A DNA stretch of 64,000 bases from Endozoicomonas numazuensis (GTDB taxonomy: Bacteria; Pseudomonadota; Gammaproteobacteria; Pseudomonadales; Endozoicomonadaceae), in NCBI RefSeq assembly GCF_000722635.1, contig NZ_JOKH01000001.1, forward strand, positions 1,419,166 to 1,483,165, read 5' to 3'. Position numbers and translations under genes: made by a program. The notes under the pieces were generated by a model. The model ran no database searches. It was not told the DNA's origin and saw only the letters and a program-made list of their open reading frames with translations. This document shows, in pieces, positions 47,979-56,614 of the stretch. The stretch's first letter is position 1. The number at the start of each line of letters is the position of its first letter.

Positions 47979-49040
47979 ATGGATTTTACCTTTAATGAAG
48001 ACCAGCTGGTCTTCCATGACAGTGTCAAAAGCTTTCTTACCAATGAAGTAACGCCAGAACGCATTCGTGAGCAATGGACGACAGAGTCTGGTCGTTCCAG
48101 TGATCTCTGGGATCAGCTGGCTGAACTGGGCTTAACCGCCATGACAGTCCCGGAGGCGTTCGGGGGGCTGGGCATGAATGAGCTGGACTTTATTCTTCTG
48201 GCAGAAGAGTGTGGTTATGTCGCTCTGGCCGAGCCTCTGGTTGATACGGTTCTGGTAGCAGTACCTCTGATCAACTCGTTGGGTAATGAGCAAAAGCATT
48301 TCAAAGAGAGCTGGTTGCCACGTATCGCTGAAGGCAAAGCCACTGTGGCTGTAGGTCATCAGAATAACCCTCTGGTGGCAGACGCTCATATTGCAGACTT
48401 GCTGCTACTGCCTAATGGAAATGAAGTGCATGCCGTTCCATCTGAGCAGGTAGAACTGCTACTTAATGAGTCAGTAGACCCCAGTCGTAAGCTTTATAAA
48501 GTGACCTGGACGCCGTCTGCTGAAACTCTGGTGGCGAATGAAGAAGAGGGTAAAAAGCTCTGGGAAGCAACGCTGAATCGCGGCGCTCTTGCTGCTGCAG
48601 CTCAGCAGCTTGGACTGGCACGCAGAATTGTGGACCTGTCTGTAGATTATACCTACGAGAGAAAGCAGTTCGGTAAGCCAGTAGGCTCTTTCCAGGCGGT
48701 TAAGCATCATATGGCCAACGTAGCGGTGAAGATCGAATTCGCCAAAGCGCCTCTTTATCGTGCTGCTTATGATATTGCCGAAGGTCTCTCAACAGCAGGC
48801 AGAAGTGTTTCTCATGCCAAGCTGGCCACTTCTGAAGCAGCACTGCTGGGTGCCAAAAATGGTATTCAGGTACACGGTGCCATGGGTTATACCTGGGAAG
48901 TGGATCTGCATATTTTCATGAAGCGTGCCTGGGCACTGGATGCCAGCTATGGCAGCCAGGGTTTCCACAAGAAACGGGTCAAGGACAGCCTTCTGGCAGA
49001 AGGTGCTCTGCTGGGAGCCGGTAACAGCTTTGTAAATTGA
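47979..49040 (+). CDS. Acyl-CoA dehydrogenase-like protein, probable beta subunit of the preceding enzyme
   Basis: A 353-aa protein with a complete N-terminal helical domain (GLTAMTVPEAFGGLGMNELDF near 50), but a weak central beta domain lacking the usual SEPxxGSD motif: the corresponding AVGHQNNPLVADAHIADLLL is degenerate. The C-terminal part keeps RKQFGKPVGSFQAVKHHMAN and VHGAMGYTWEVDLHIFMKRA. This division of motifs is typical of the second subunit in heterotetrameric FadE enzymes. A terminator lies directly downstream. Confidence 0.82.
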   Translation: MDFTFNEDQLVFHDSVKSFLTNEVTPERIREQWTTESGRSSDLWDQLAELGLTAMTVPEAFGGLGMNELDFILLAEECGYVALAEPLVDTVLVAVPLINSLGNEQKHFKESWLPRIAEGKATVAVGHQNNPLVADAHIADLLLLPNGNEVHAVPSEQVELLLNESVDPSRKLYKVTWTPSAETLVANEEEGKKLWEATLNRGALAAAAQQLGLARRIVDLSVDYTYERKQFGKPVGSFQAVKHHMANVAVKIEFAKAPLYRAAYDIAEGLSTAGRSVSHAKLATSEAALLGAKNGIQVHGAMGYTWEVDLHIFMKRAWALDASYGSQGFHKKRVKDSLLAEGALLGAGNSFVN

Positions 49041-49043
49041 TAA

Positions 49044-49072
49044 GCCTGCCGGAATTTTTTCCGGCAGCTTTT
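49044..49072 (+). terminator. Terminator after the acyl-CoA dehydrogenase pair
   Basis: CTGCCGG (49046-49052) pairs with CCGGCAG (49061-49067), followed by CTTTTA. Confidence 0.75.
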
Positions 49073-49139
49073 ACTATGAAAATGCAGCTTTTTTGGGCTC
49101 TGTAGCTATATTCCGCGTTGGGTTGAGCTGCACTTTCTG

Positions 49140-49149
49140 CTCATGGCTG
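49140..49149 (-). promoter_or_regulatory. CAGCCATGAG motif (reverse) upstream of fadA6
   Basis: The minus strand reads TTGAACAGCCATGAGCAGAAA. It lies 18 bp before the fadA6 start, overlapping the space before the ribosome site. Confidence 0.4.
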
Positions 49150-49166
49150 TTCAAGGAATAATAACA

Positions 49167-50321
49167 ATGCCAGAAGCTTATATAGTTGATGCCATTCGTA
49201 CTCCCACCGGCCGTCGTAAAGGTGGTCTGGCTGATGTCCATGGTGCCGATCTGGGTGCTCATGTACTGAAGGCCATTGTTGAGCGTAATGGTATTCCTGA
49301 TAACGAATATGATGATGTAGTCTTTGGCTGTGTTGATACCATTGGCCCTCTGGCCGGTGATATTGCCCGCACCTGCTGGCTGGCCGCCGGCCTGTCCCAG
49401 GAAGTGCCTGGTACTACGATAGATCGTCAATGCGGTTCCTCTCAGCAGGCTGTGCACTTTGCTGCCCAGGCCGTTATGAGTGGCACTATGGATGTTGTGG
49501 TGGCGGGCGGTGTCCAGACCATGACCCAGATTCCTATCTCTTCCGCTATGATGGCCGCAGAGCCTCTGGGCTTTAAAGATCCGTTCACCGGATCAAAAGG
49601 CTGGGTAGAGCGTTACGGTGAAGAGCCACCTACACAGTTCAAATCGGCCCAGATGATTGCTGATAAATGGGATCTGTCGCGTAAAGAGCTGGAAGAATAC
49701 TCACTGGAATCTCATCGTCGTGCGATCTCAGCCATCAAAGAAGGTCGTTTTAACAAAGAAATTATTCCTCTTAACGGTGTTGAAGTGGATGAGACACCCA
49801 GAGAATCTTCTCTGGAAAAAATGGCCGAGCTGGATTACCTGTTTGGTTGTGACAAGGTGACTGCTGCGGTTTCCAGCCAAACCTGTGATGCAGCTTCTGC
49901 TGTTCTGGTGGTGTCTGAAGCGGCTCTGAAAAAATACAACCTCAAGCCCCGTGCTCGTGTTCATCACATCAGTGTTCGTGCGGAAGACCCAATCTGGATG
50001 TTGACCGCTCCTATCAGTGCTACTGAATACGCGCTGAACAAGGCGGGTATGACGCTGGATGAGATTGATCTGGTAGAAATTAACGAAGCTTTTGCATCCG
50101 TCGTCATGGCCTGGTTGAAAGAAACCGGCTATCCCCATGAGAAGACCAATGTGAATGGTGGTGCCATTGCTCTGGGTCATCCTCTTGGCGCAACCGGAAC
50201 CAAGTTAATGACAACATTGTTGCATGAACTGGAGCGTACCGGTGGCCGCTATGGTTTGCAGACTATGTGTGAGGGTGGTGGTCAGGCCAACGTAACGATT
50301 ATTGAAAGACTGGGAGAATAA
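49167..50321 (+). CDS. fadA6: Ring C/D thiolase (FadA6-like)
   Basis: A 384-aa thiolase. The start at 49167 (AAGGA 9 bp upstream) is chosen over 49143. The nucleophilic Cys89 lies in DRQCGSSQQ, His338 in GGAIALGHPLGATG and Cys368 in TMCEGGG, all intact. The phrases YGLQTMCEGGG and EEVPGTT (here QEVPGTT) and the IPISSAMM stretch match FadA6 of M. tuberculosis (HIP-pathway thiolase). It follows a terminator, so it begins a new transcript with the SDR at 50323. Confidence 0.87.
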   Translation: MPEAYIVDAIRTPTGRRKGGLADVHGADLGAHVLKAIVERNGIPDNEYDDVVFGCVDTIGPLAGDIARTCWLAAGLSQEVPGTTIDRQCGSSQQAVHFAAQAVMSGTMDVVVAGGVQTMTQIPISSAMMAAEPLGFKDPFTGSKGWVERYGEEPPTQFKSAQMIADKWDLSRKELEEYSLESHRRAISAIKEGRFNKEIIPLNGVEVDETPRESSLEKMAELDYLFGCDKVTAAVSSQTCDAASAVLVVSEAALKKYNLKPRARVHHISVRAEDPIWMLTAPISATEYALNKAGMTLDEIDLVEINEAFASVVMAWLKETGYPHEKTNVNGGAIALGHPLGATGTKLMTTLLHELERTGGRYGLQTMCEGGGQANVTIIERLGE

Positions 50322-50322
50322 A

Positions 50323-51213
50323 ATGGCACTTTCTAAAGAAGGGCTTGTAAAAGATCGCGTAGTGATAATCACCGGTGCAGGCGGTGGTCTGGGTAAAGCC
50401 TATGCAGAAGCCTTTGCTGCTGAAGGTGCCAAGGTCATCGTCAATGACATCAATGAGAAAGCAGCCAATGAGGTTGTAAATGCTATTGTCGCTGCTGGTG
50501 GTACTGCCGTGGCTAACACTAATGACATTACCGACTATGAAGAGTCTGCCCAGATTGTTAAGCAGGCTATCGACAGCTTTGGTGATCTGCATGTTGTCGT
50601 CAACAATGCCGGTGTGTGTCGTGACAGAATGTTTGCCAGTCTGTCTGAGTCAGACTGGGATAGGGTGATGTCTGTTCACCTGAAAGGTCATTTCTGCATT
50701 GCCAGCAATGCCGTTAAATATTGGCGTGAACAGTCTAAAGGTGGCAAAGAAGTCAGTGCTCGTATTATTAATACCAGCTCCGGTGCAGGCCTGCAGGGCT
50801 CTATTGGCCAGTCTAACTATGCCGCTGCTAAAGGCGGTATCGCGTCTCTGACTCTGGTACAGGCTGCTGAACTGGCTCGTTATGGCATCACAGCTAATGG
50901 TTTGGCTCCAGCGGCTCGTACGGGTATGACTGAAGACGTGTTTGCCGACATGATGAAAAAGCCGGAAGACGGTTTTGACTTCTATGCCCCTGAAAACGTT
51001 GCACCACTGGTGGTGTGGTTGGGTTCTGAAGAGTCTAAGCATGTTTCTGGCAAACTGTTCGAAGTGGAAGGTGGCAAGATTTCCTTAGCCGATGGCTGGC
51101 GCCAGGGTCCACAGAAGGACAAGGGTGCACGTTGGGAAGCTGCTGAGATGGGTGAAGCGGTTGCTTCTCTGATTGAAGAAGCGGTACCTGCTCAGAAGGT
51201 TTACGGTACTTAG
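50323..51213 (+). CDS. SDR with HSD17B4-like architecture
   Basis: A 296-aa short-chain dehydrogenase, 1 bp after fadA6. The cofactor loop TGAGGGLGKAYA is at residues 18-29, NNAG near 95 and YAAAKGGI near 171. The C-terminal extension with GFDFYAPENVAPLVVWLGSEE is typical of the 17beta-HSD4/MFE-2-like group, which oxidise 3R-hydroxyacyl-CoA. It probably acts next to FadA6 in beta-oxidation of the ring C/D product. A perfect 10-bp hairpin follows. Confidence 0.8.
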   Translation: MALSKEGLVKDRVVIITGAGGGLGKAYAEAFAAEGAKVIVNDINEKAANEVVNAIVAAGGTAVANTNDITDYEESAQIVKQAIDSFGDLHVVVNNAGVCRDRMFASLSESDWDRVMSVHLKGHFCIASNAVKYWREQSKGGKEVSARIINTSSGAGLQGSIGQSNYAAAKGGIASLTLVQAAELARYGITANGLAPAARTGMTEDVFADMMKKPEDGFDFYAPENVAPLVVWLGSEESKHVSGKLFEVEGGKISLADGWRQGPQKDKGARWEAAEMGEAVASLIEEAVPAQKVYGT

Positions 51214-51224
51214 CCCTAAGCTGA

Positions 51225-51255
51225 TTCACCCGTAAGCTTCCTGCATACGGGTGAA
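51225..51255 (+). terminator. Hairpin after the fadA6 operon
   Basis: TTCACCCGTA pairs with TACGGGTGAA around an 11-nt loop. There is no T run, so it may stabilise the 3' end rather than terminate strongly. Confidence 0.6.
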
Positions 51256-51388
51256 CTCATCTATTCCAGTTAGCTTCGCTGCAATTTGAATGGCCAGTTG
51301 ACGGGCTGTTTTCAAGTGTCACAGTCAAATCTTTCCAGTAACAAACTAATCTAGATAAATAAGTACCCACAACAATACAGAAGAAGTA

Positions 51389-52040
51389 ATGGCGCAGTTA
51401 AGGTTGGGTGTTGCTGTTTGTTCCCTGACGTTGGGGCTTTTTATTGTCTCCTCTGCTCACGGTATGCTGGAGAGGCGTTTTGGAGATAAGGAATCTGGTT
51501 GGGTGGCTAATGCAGTCATCTGGCTGCAGGAGCCCTTGCTCTATGTATACCGTAACTACCTGCACTCAGGGTTAGAATCTCGACATCAAAAAAGAGGTTT
51601 TCCAGCCACCGCTCTACCTCATGGGGCACTCTCTTGGTGGTGGCTTTGTGCTGCTGATGAACCCCCTTCACAATATTCAACATGATGCTCTTATTCTGAT
51701 GTCGCCAGCAGGTTTAGCTGGCAACAATGCAGAGGACTTTAAAGCCAGTATTGAACGATCGAAAGGACTGCCTTTTGATTTTGGTACAGCAAACATGGTC
51801 CAAGCCTATGACTGTTGTATTGAAAAGCCCGGCTTTTTAGCCACAGACAATGTAAAGGGTTGGAAAGAGTTAAGAAGGGTGATTAACTCTGCCCGAAGAA
51901 TGGAACAAATGGACTATGTCGCAAGGACGATGCCGTGTCATCCTTGGCGACAAGAATTAAGCCGATTGGTTTATTTTTTGATCAGGGTCAAAACACCGAT
52001 TTTCATCTCTAACGGGATGAAAAGTGTTCAAAATAATAAG
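51389..52040 (+). pseudogene. Degenerate alpha/beta-hydrolase gene
   Basis: A signal-like N-terminus (MAQLRLGVAVCSLTLGLFIV) opens at 51389. Around 51600-51640 the nucleophile elbow YLMGHSLGGGFVLLMN appears in a different frame, and that frame continues with DALILMSPAGLAG and further residues to a divergent end. Part of the region between is lost and the late part carries no recognised His. I read it as a decayed serine hydrolase. It lies between the fadA6 operon and the sulfatase-like gene. Confidence 0.6.
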
Positions 52041-52057
52041 TATTACAGGGTTTGTAC

Positions 52058-53842
52058 ATGCGTCGTTTTCTTATCCCTACATCATTGGCCGCAGCGCTTT
52101 TAGCAACAGGTTTGCTGACAGGTTGTAATGATTCAGCCGAGACCAGCAGTAGTGCTTCAGCTGCTTCCGCGAACACTTCTTCTTCAGAAACGGTTCACCC
52201 GGCTATGAAAGCCGTTCTTCCTGAGATGCAGGAAAAAGTTTACAAAGTAACCGATGGCGTTTATCAGGCTGTTGGTTTCGGTGGTGCCAATTCCATTATG
52301 GTGGAAGGAGAGGATGGCATCATAATTGTCGATGCTATGGCATCGGTTGAGTCTGCCCGTAAGGTTAAAGCGGCTTTTCGTGAAATTACCGATAAACCGA
52401 TCAAGGCAATTGTTTATACCCACAACCACGGTGACCATGTCTTTGGTGGTCCCGGTTTTGTTGAAGGGGAAGAAAACCCGGAAGATATCCAGATCTGGGC
52501 TCATGATACAACGCAGTACTATATCAACCGTGTAGTTAACGTTCTGGCTCCTGCCATTGGTTCTCGCAGTAATCGTATGATTGGTGCGCTGCTGGAGAAA
52601 GGCGACAAAGGTTTTGTTCACTATGGTCTGGCTACCGAGATGGAAACCATTGAGCCAGGTAATCATGCCGACGTTATTCCGCCTACCCATACTTTCTCAG
52701 ATAAGGCAGAACTGAACATTGCCGGTGTTAATCTGGAGCTGGTGCACGTTGCTGGTGAAACCAACGACCAGATTATTGTCTGGCTGCCGGACCAGAAAGT
52801 CATCATGCCCGGTGACAATGTCTACAAGTCATTCCCTAACCTTTATACCCTGCGTGGCACCAGCTACCGTGATATCAAAAAATGGTACGAGTCGGTAGAC
52901 ACCATGCTGGAGTTTGAGCCTGAGTTCCTGGCACCCAGCCACACCCTGCCGGTAGAAGGCAAAGAAAATGTTAAGGAAATTCTGACGGCTTACCGTGACG
53001 GTATTCAGTTCGTTCATGATCAGACCATCCGTTTGATCAATAAGGGACTGACGCCTGACGAACTCGTGGAACAGGTGAAGCTGCCTGAGCATCTTGCCAA
53101 CCACCCTTATCTGTTTGAGTACTACGGAAAAGTGGAATGGGCTGTTCGTAATATCTTTTCTGGCTACCTTGGCTGGTATGACTCCAATGTATCGACCCTG
53201 TTGCCAGCCTCACCGGATAAAACCGCACAGCAGATGGCAGACCTGGCTGGAGGTGAAGATGCGTTGCTGGCAAAAGCCCAGGAAGCATTTGACCAGAAAA
53301 ACTACAACTGGGTACTGAAGCTGACCGACCATTTGCTGCGTTTGAAGCCTGACGACAAAGTGGTGAAAGAGTTGCGTGCCGAGTCCGCTACCCAGCTGGG
53401 CTACGCAATGCATAACTCGAATGCACGAGATATTTACCTGACTGAAGCGGCTGAACTCCGGGGTGTAGAAATGCCTGTTGAGCAGATGGAAAAGTCTGCC
53501 AACAAGCTGATCAAAGCTATGCCAGTTCGTGGCTTTATCGAATCTCTGGCGGTGAATCTGAATCCTGAGAAGAGCCTGGAAACCGATGAAACCATGGTGA
53601 TTAATTTCACTGACACCAATGAGTCCTACACCATTCATGTTAGAAAAGGCGTGGCCATTATCAAGGATAAAGCGATTGCCAGTCCTGATAACAGCATGAC
53701 CACAACCTCTGAAGTCTGGCTGGAAATCATGGCCGGTGATCGCAGCCTGCCAGGTGCTTTGGCCACTGCTGATATTGAATTGGACGGTGGTCGTTTATCG
53801 ATTCCATCTGTACTGGGTTTCCTGAGTATGTTCCAGGGCTGA
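52058..53842 (+). CDS. Lipoprotein MBL-fold alkylsulfatase-like protein
   Basis: A 594-aa protein, started at the ATG at 52058 (AGGG 8 bp upstream). It has a lipoprotein signal ending in LLTGC (Cys23). The MBL domain holds YTHNHGDHVFGG near residue 128, AGETNDQIIVWLPDQKV near 236 and FLAPSHTLPVEG near 290. A dimerisation helix bundle (about 340-460) and an SCP2-like C-terminal part complete the Bds1/SdsA-type alkylsulfatase layout. Class members hydrolyse primary or secondary alkyl sulfates. In this block, steroid sulfates are an attractive but unproven substrate. Confidence 0.8.
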   Translation: MRRFLIPTSLAAALLATGLLTGCNDSAETSSSASAASANTSSSETVHPAMKAVLPEMQEKVYKVTDGVYQAVGFGGANSIMVEGEDGIIIVDAMASVESARKVKAAFREITDKPIKAIVYTHNHGDHVFGGPGFVEGEENPEDIQIWAHDTTQYYINRVVNVLAPAIGSRSNRMIGALLEKGDKGFVHYGLATEMETIEPGNHADVIPPTHTFSDKAELNIAGVNLELVHVAGETNDQIIVWLPDQKVIMPGDNVYKSFPNLYTLRGTSYRDIKKWYESVDTMLEFEPEFLAPSHTLPVEGKENVKEILTAYRDGIQFVHDQTIRLINKGLTPDELVEQVKLPEHLANHPYLFEYYGKVEWAVRNIFSGYLGWYDSNVSTLLPASPDKTAQQMADLAGGEDALLAKAQEAFDQKNYNWVLKLTDHLLRLKPDDKVVKELRAESATQLGYAMHNSNARDIYLTEAAELRGVEMPVEQMEKSANKLIKAMPVRGFIESLAVNLNPEKSLETDETMVINFTDTNESYTIHVRKGVAIIKDKAIASPDNSMTTTSEVWLEIMAGDRSLPGALATADIELDGGRLSIPSVLGFLSMFQG

Positions 53843-53851
53843 TCCGGTAAA

Positions 53852-53874
53852 GGGCAGCTTGTCAGAAGCTGCCC
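53852..53874 (+). terminator. Hairpin after the sulfatase-like gene
   Basis: GGGCAGCTT pairs with AAGCTGCCC around GTCAG. A weak T-containing stretch follows. Confidence 0.6.
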
Positions 53875-53941
53875 GATTCTCTCTGCTCTGAGAGAGAAAA
53901 ATGGCTGTAACCATAATGATAAATACATTGAGCCATAAACC

Positions 53942-54628
53942 ATGATGCACCTACACCAGATGGAAGATTCTCCTTTTTGCGAGAAAATTCGTCTTTTGCT
54001 GCACTATAAAAATGTTCCCTATGAGTCGGTGAATTATGGTGCTTCAACCATAACCCGTATTCGTCGAATTAATTCGGCCGGTAAAGTTCCTGTCCTGGTG
54101 TCTGGAAAGCAAACCGTCACGGACTCGACCGATATCTGCCGTTTCATTGAGCAACAATATCCTGACAAGCCCGTTTACTCTGACTCTGCCGATGAGTCAG
54201 CACTTATCCATGTGTTGGAAGACTGGGCGGATGAAAGTCTCTATTTCATGGAGATGTATTTTCGTTTTGCGATTAAAACAAATAGCAAAGCGATGCTGCC
54301 TTTACTGCTCGCTCATGATCCCGTCTGGCTGCGCTGGCTGGTGGGGCCGCTGGTTGTGAATGGGGTGAAAGGTATTCTCAATCGTCAGGGAACCAGCCGA
54401 AGGTCCACAGAGCAACTGCAAAAAGACCTGAAGTCCCACGTCAATGCTCTGGAGTCCATGCTGGGAAAGCAGCCATTTCTGGTAGCAGACCATCTCACCA
54501 TGGCTGATTTGTCTGTGTATGTTCAACTGAAAAGAATTAATCAAACCCCGGAAGGTTCAGCTGTCATCAGTGAGTCACTCATTGTTGTGAACTGGTTAAA
54601 ACGTATTCATGAATTAACCGAGAGTTAA
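53942..54628 (+). CDS. Glutathione S-transferase-like protein
   Basis: A 228-aa protein with the GST N-terminal thioredoxin domain: MEDSPFCEKIRLLLHYKNVPYE near residue 8 and GKVPVLVSGKQTVTDSTDIC near 43. The C-terminal helical domain includes LADHLTMADLSVYVQL-type residues, here VADHLTMADLSVYVQ near 183. It lies between two MBL-fold genes on the same strand, with 5 bp to the next one. Conjugation or isomerisation of an intermediate is possible. Starting ATG may be 53942 or 53945. Confidence 0.82.
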   Translation: MMHLHQMEDSPFCEKIRLLLHYKNVPYESVNYGASTITRIRRINSAGKVPVLVSGKQTVTDSTDICRFIEQQYPDKPVYSDSADESALIHVLEDWADESLYFMEMYFRFAIKTNSKAMLPLLLAHDPVWLRWLVGPLVVNGVKGILNRQGTSRRSTEQLQKDLKSHVNALESMLGKQPFLVADHLTMADLSVYVQLKRINQTPEGSAVISESLIVVNWLKRIHELTES

Positions 54629-54633
54629 GTGAT

Positions 54634-56133
54634 ATGGCCAAGTTCAAGTCTCTGCTGGGCTATGCAGCTACAGCAGTTGTGTTCACGGGAGCAGGTATGC
54701 TGCTGTCAGAAACGGATGCTGCCAACACAGTGAATCAGGCAGCGGACAGCGCCAGGAAAAGTGTTCTTACCACCGTGGCAGAAAAAGCAGCGGATGGTGA
54801 TGTCCGTACCCAGCTGTTGATAGAAAATCCGGAGCTGATCAAACGTGTTATGGAAGGAGGCGGGTTTGGCGGTTCTTTCTCCAGAAACGTTGCCCAGCAC
54901 ATGTTTGGAGAAGATTTTCAGCCTGCCATTGATGACGCTATCGAGATGACAACCATTGAGCCGGTAGGGGACAGGGCAGGGGGTAAAATGTGGTTGATTC
55001 GCATGCCGATTGTTAATGCTGCGTTATTTGAAACGGATGAAGGGCTGGTGGTCGTGGATACAGGCATGGCCCCTGCGGGTCCTGCCATTCTGAAAGTGAT
55101 TCGCAGTGTCAGTGATAAACCGATTCACACCATTATTCTTACCCACGGACATGTTGATCATGCTTATGGTACCCGTCCTCTGGTGGAAGACAGTCCCAAT
55201 GCCCAGATCATTGCTCAGGAAAATATCATTCCCCGTTTTGAACGCTACCTGAAATTGCCCGGCTCCTTCTCTAAGTACATGAGTCAGCCTTATGATGAAC
55301 TGCCCAAAAAGAAAGAAGACATTGTCTGGCCTACCAAGACTTTCAGGGATCGTCTGGAAATTGAAGTAGGTGGAGAGAAGTTTGTGCTGCAGCATCGTAA
55401 AGGAGAAACAGACGATCAGCTTTATGTCTGGGTTCCAGGCCGTAAAGCACTGGCCAGTGCCGATTACTATCAGGGCTTTTTACCCAACGTCGGAAACGGT
55501 AAGCGGGCTCAGCGGTATGTAGAAGAATGGGCTTTTGCCATGAGAGAAATGGCAGATTTGAACCCTGAATACCTTTTGCCTGCGCACGGTGCTCCTATCG
55601 TCAACCAAGCTCAGATTCAGGAAAACTTTACGGTGCTGGCTGAAGCTTTTGAAAGCATCACCGAACAGACCCTGGATGGTTTGAATAAAGGGATTCGCAA
55701 AGATCTGATTGTCGATAGCATTGAGCTACCTGAAGGCTTGTCCAGCCATCCGACATTAGCGGTTAAATACGTCAGTCCGAAAGACGTTTCAAAAATGCTG
55801 CTCAAACAGTACACCGGCTGGTGGGATGATGTTCCTTCCAACTGGACGCCGGCTTCTCTGTCCAGTCAGAGTTCCGAGATAGCTAATCTTGCCGGTGGGA
55901 TAAATGCCCTGGTGGATCGGGGGAATACACTGATTGCTACCGATATAATCCTGGCCAGTCATGTTGCCGACTGGGCCTGGATGGCTGATCCTGAAAATCC
56001 TAAAGTTCAGAAACTGGTCATTGACGTTTATAGAGAAAGAATCAAAGACCCAAGGTCTAATACCCAGGAAATTCTGGCTTATCTGGATCAGATGACTCAG
56101 GCCCGGGAGAAACAGTTGCAAGCAGTAAACTGA
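54634..56133 (+). CDS. Exported MBL-fold hydrolase (alkylsulfatase-like)
   Basis: A 499-aa protein 5 bp after the GST gene. An N-terminal signal (residues 5-26, FKSLLGYAATAVVFTGAGML) precedes the MBL domain with THGHVDHAYG near 170, KGETDDQLYVWVPGRKALASADYY near 253 and LLPAHGAPI near 315. The later helical part resembles the dimerisation domain of the alkylsulfatase group, so it is a relative of the protein at 52058. The two differ enough to act on different substrates. A strong hairpin follows. Confidence 0.78.
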   Translation: MAKFKSLLGYAATAVVFTGAGMLLSETDAANTVNQAADSARKSVLTTVAEKAADGDVRTQLLIENPELIKRVMEGGGFGGSFSRNVAQHMFGEDFQPAIDDAIEMTTIEPVGDRAGGKMWLIRMPIVNAALFETDEGLVVVDTGMAPAGPAILKVIRSVSDKPIHTIILTHGHVDHAYGTRPLVEDSPNAQIIAQENIIPRFERYLKLPGSFSKYMSQPYDELPKKKEDIVWPTKTFRDRLEIEVGGEKFVLQHRKGETDDQLYVWVPGRKALASADYYQGFLPNVGNGKRAQRYVEEWAFAMREMADLNPEYLLPAHGAPIVNQAQIQENFTVLAEAFESITEQTLDGLNKGIRKDLIVDSIELPEGLSSHPTLAVKYVSPKDVSKMLLKQYTGWWDDVPSNWTPASLSSQSSEIANLAGGINALVDRGNTLIATDIILASHVADWAWMADPENPKVQKLVIDVYRERIKDPRSNTQEILAYLDQMTQAREKQLQAVN

Positions 56134-56172
56134 TGGGTATGGCCGCCTGATTTTCAGGCGGCTATACCCATC
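56132..56172. terminator. Long hairpin after the second MBL gene
   Basis: GATGGGTATGGCCGCCTGA and TCAGGCGGCTATACCCATC form a 19-bp stem with one mismatch and a 3-nt loop. Its distal arm also forms the left end of palindromic element P2. Confidence 0.7.
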
Positions 56173-56468
56173 GCCTTTCAAGATGCTACGTTGTTGCCAG
56201 CGTTCGCTCACCCTGATCACCTACTTAGGAGGCTGACCGAGAATAGACAGCCCGGCCTAAAATCCAGAAAGAACGGCCATCTTTTCCACTGAATTTGCTT
56301 AAATAGGTCAACTATTCGCACAAATTCAGTGAAAAAGCTGACTCGTTCTACTGAATTTTATGCTCGGACGCTAGTCTCGGTCAGCCTCCTAGATCACCTG
56401 CTGCTTGTAGGCTCACAGGGCTTCGCTCACTTGTCGCCTAGTAGCATCTTGAAATCCAATGGGTATAT
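56164..56468. repeat. Palindromic element P2, copy 1, split by a MITE
   Basis: Outer ends are ATACCCATCGCCTTTCAAGA and TTGAAATCCAATGGGTAT. Inner parts carry CGTTCGCTCACCCTGATCAC on the left and CTTGTAGGCTCACAGGGCTT on the right. MITE copy C interrupts it at 56226-56391. The uninterrupted version is seen at 62478. Confidence 0.78.
56226..56391 (+). repeat. MITE copy C, inserted in element P2
   Basis: Ends GGAGGCTGACCGAGAATAG and CTAGTCTCGGTCAGCCTCC, flanked by TA on each side. The flanks CCCTGATCACCTACT and GATCACCTGCTGC join up as the intact P2 sequence seen near 62524. This shows a TA-targeting insertion. Confidence 0.88.
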
Positions 56469-56614
56469 TGTTCACTTTTCTGCGCTTTTACAGAACCTTT
56501 CATATCTTCTCCTTTTTACCTTCCCCAGGCTGGCTCGACTTTTATCGATTGATTTTTCCTGCAAAGTGGATAGAGGTCACTATAGTAAATCTCACGATTA
56601 AAAAATAAGTATTA

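Noticed and set aside
51389-52040. Alpha/beta-hydrolase remnant as HsaD
   Set aside because: HsaD has no signal-like N-terminus and the GHSLGGG context differs; the gene is also broken.
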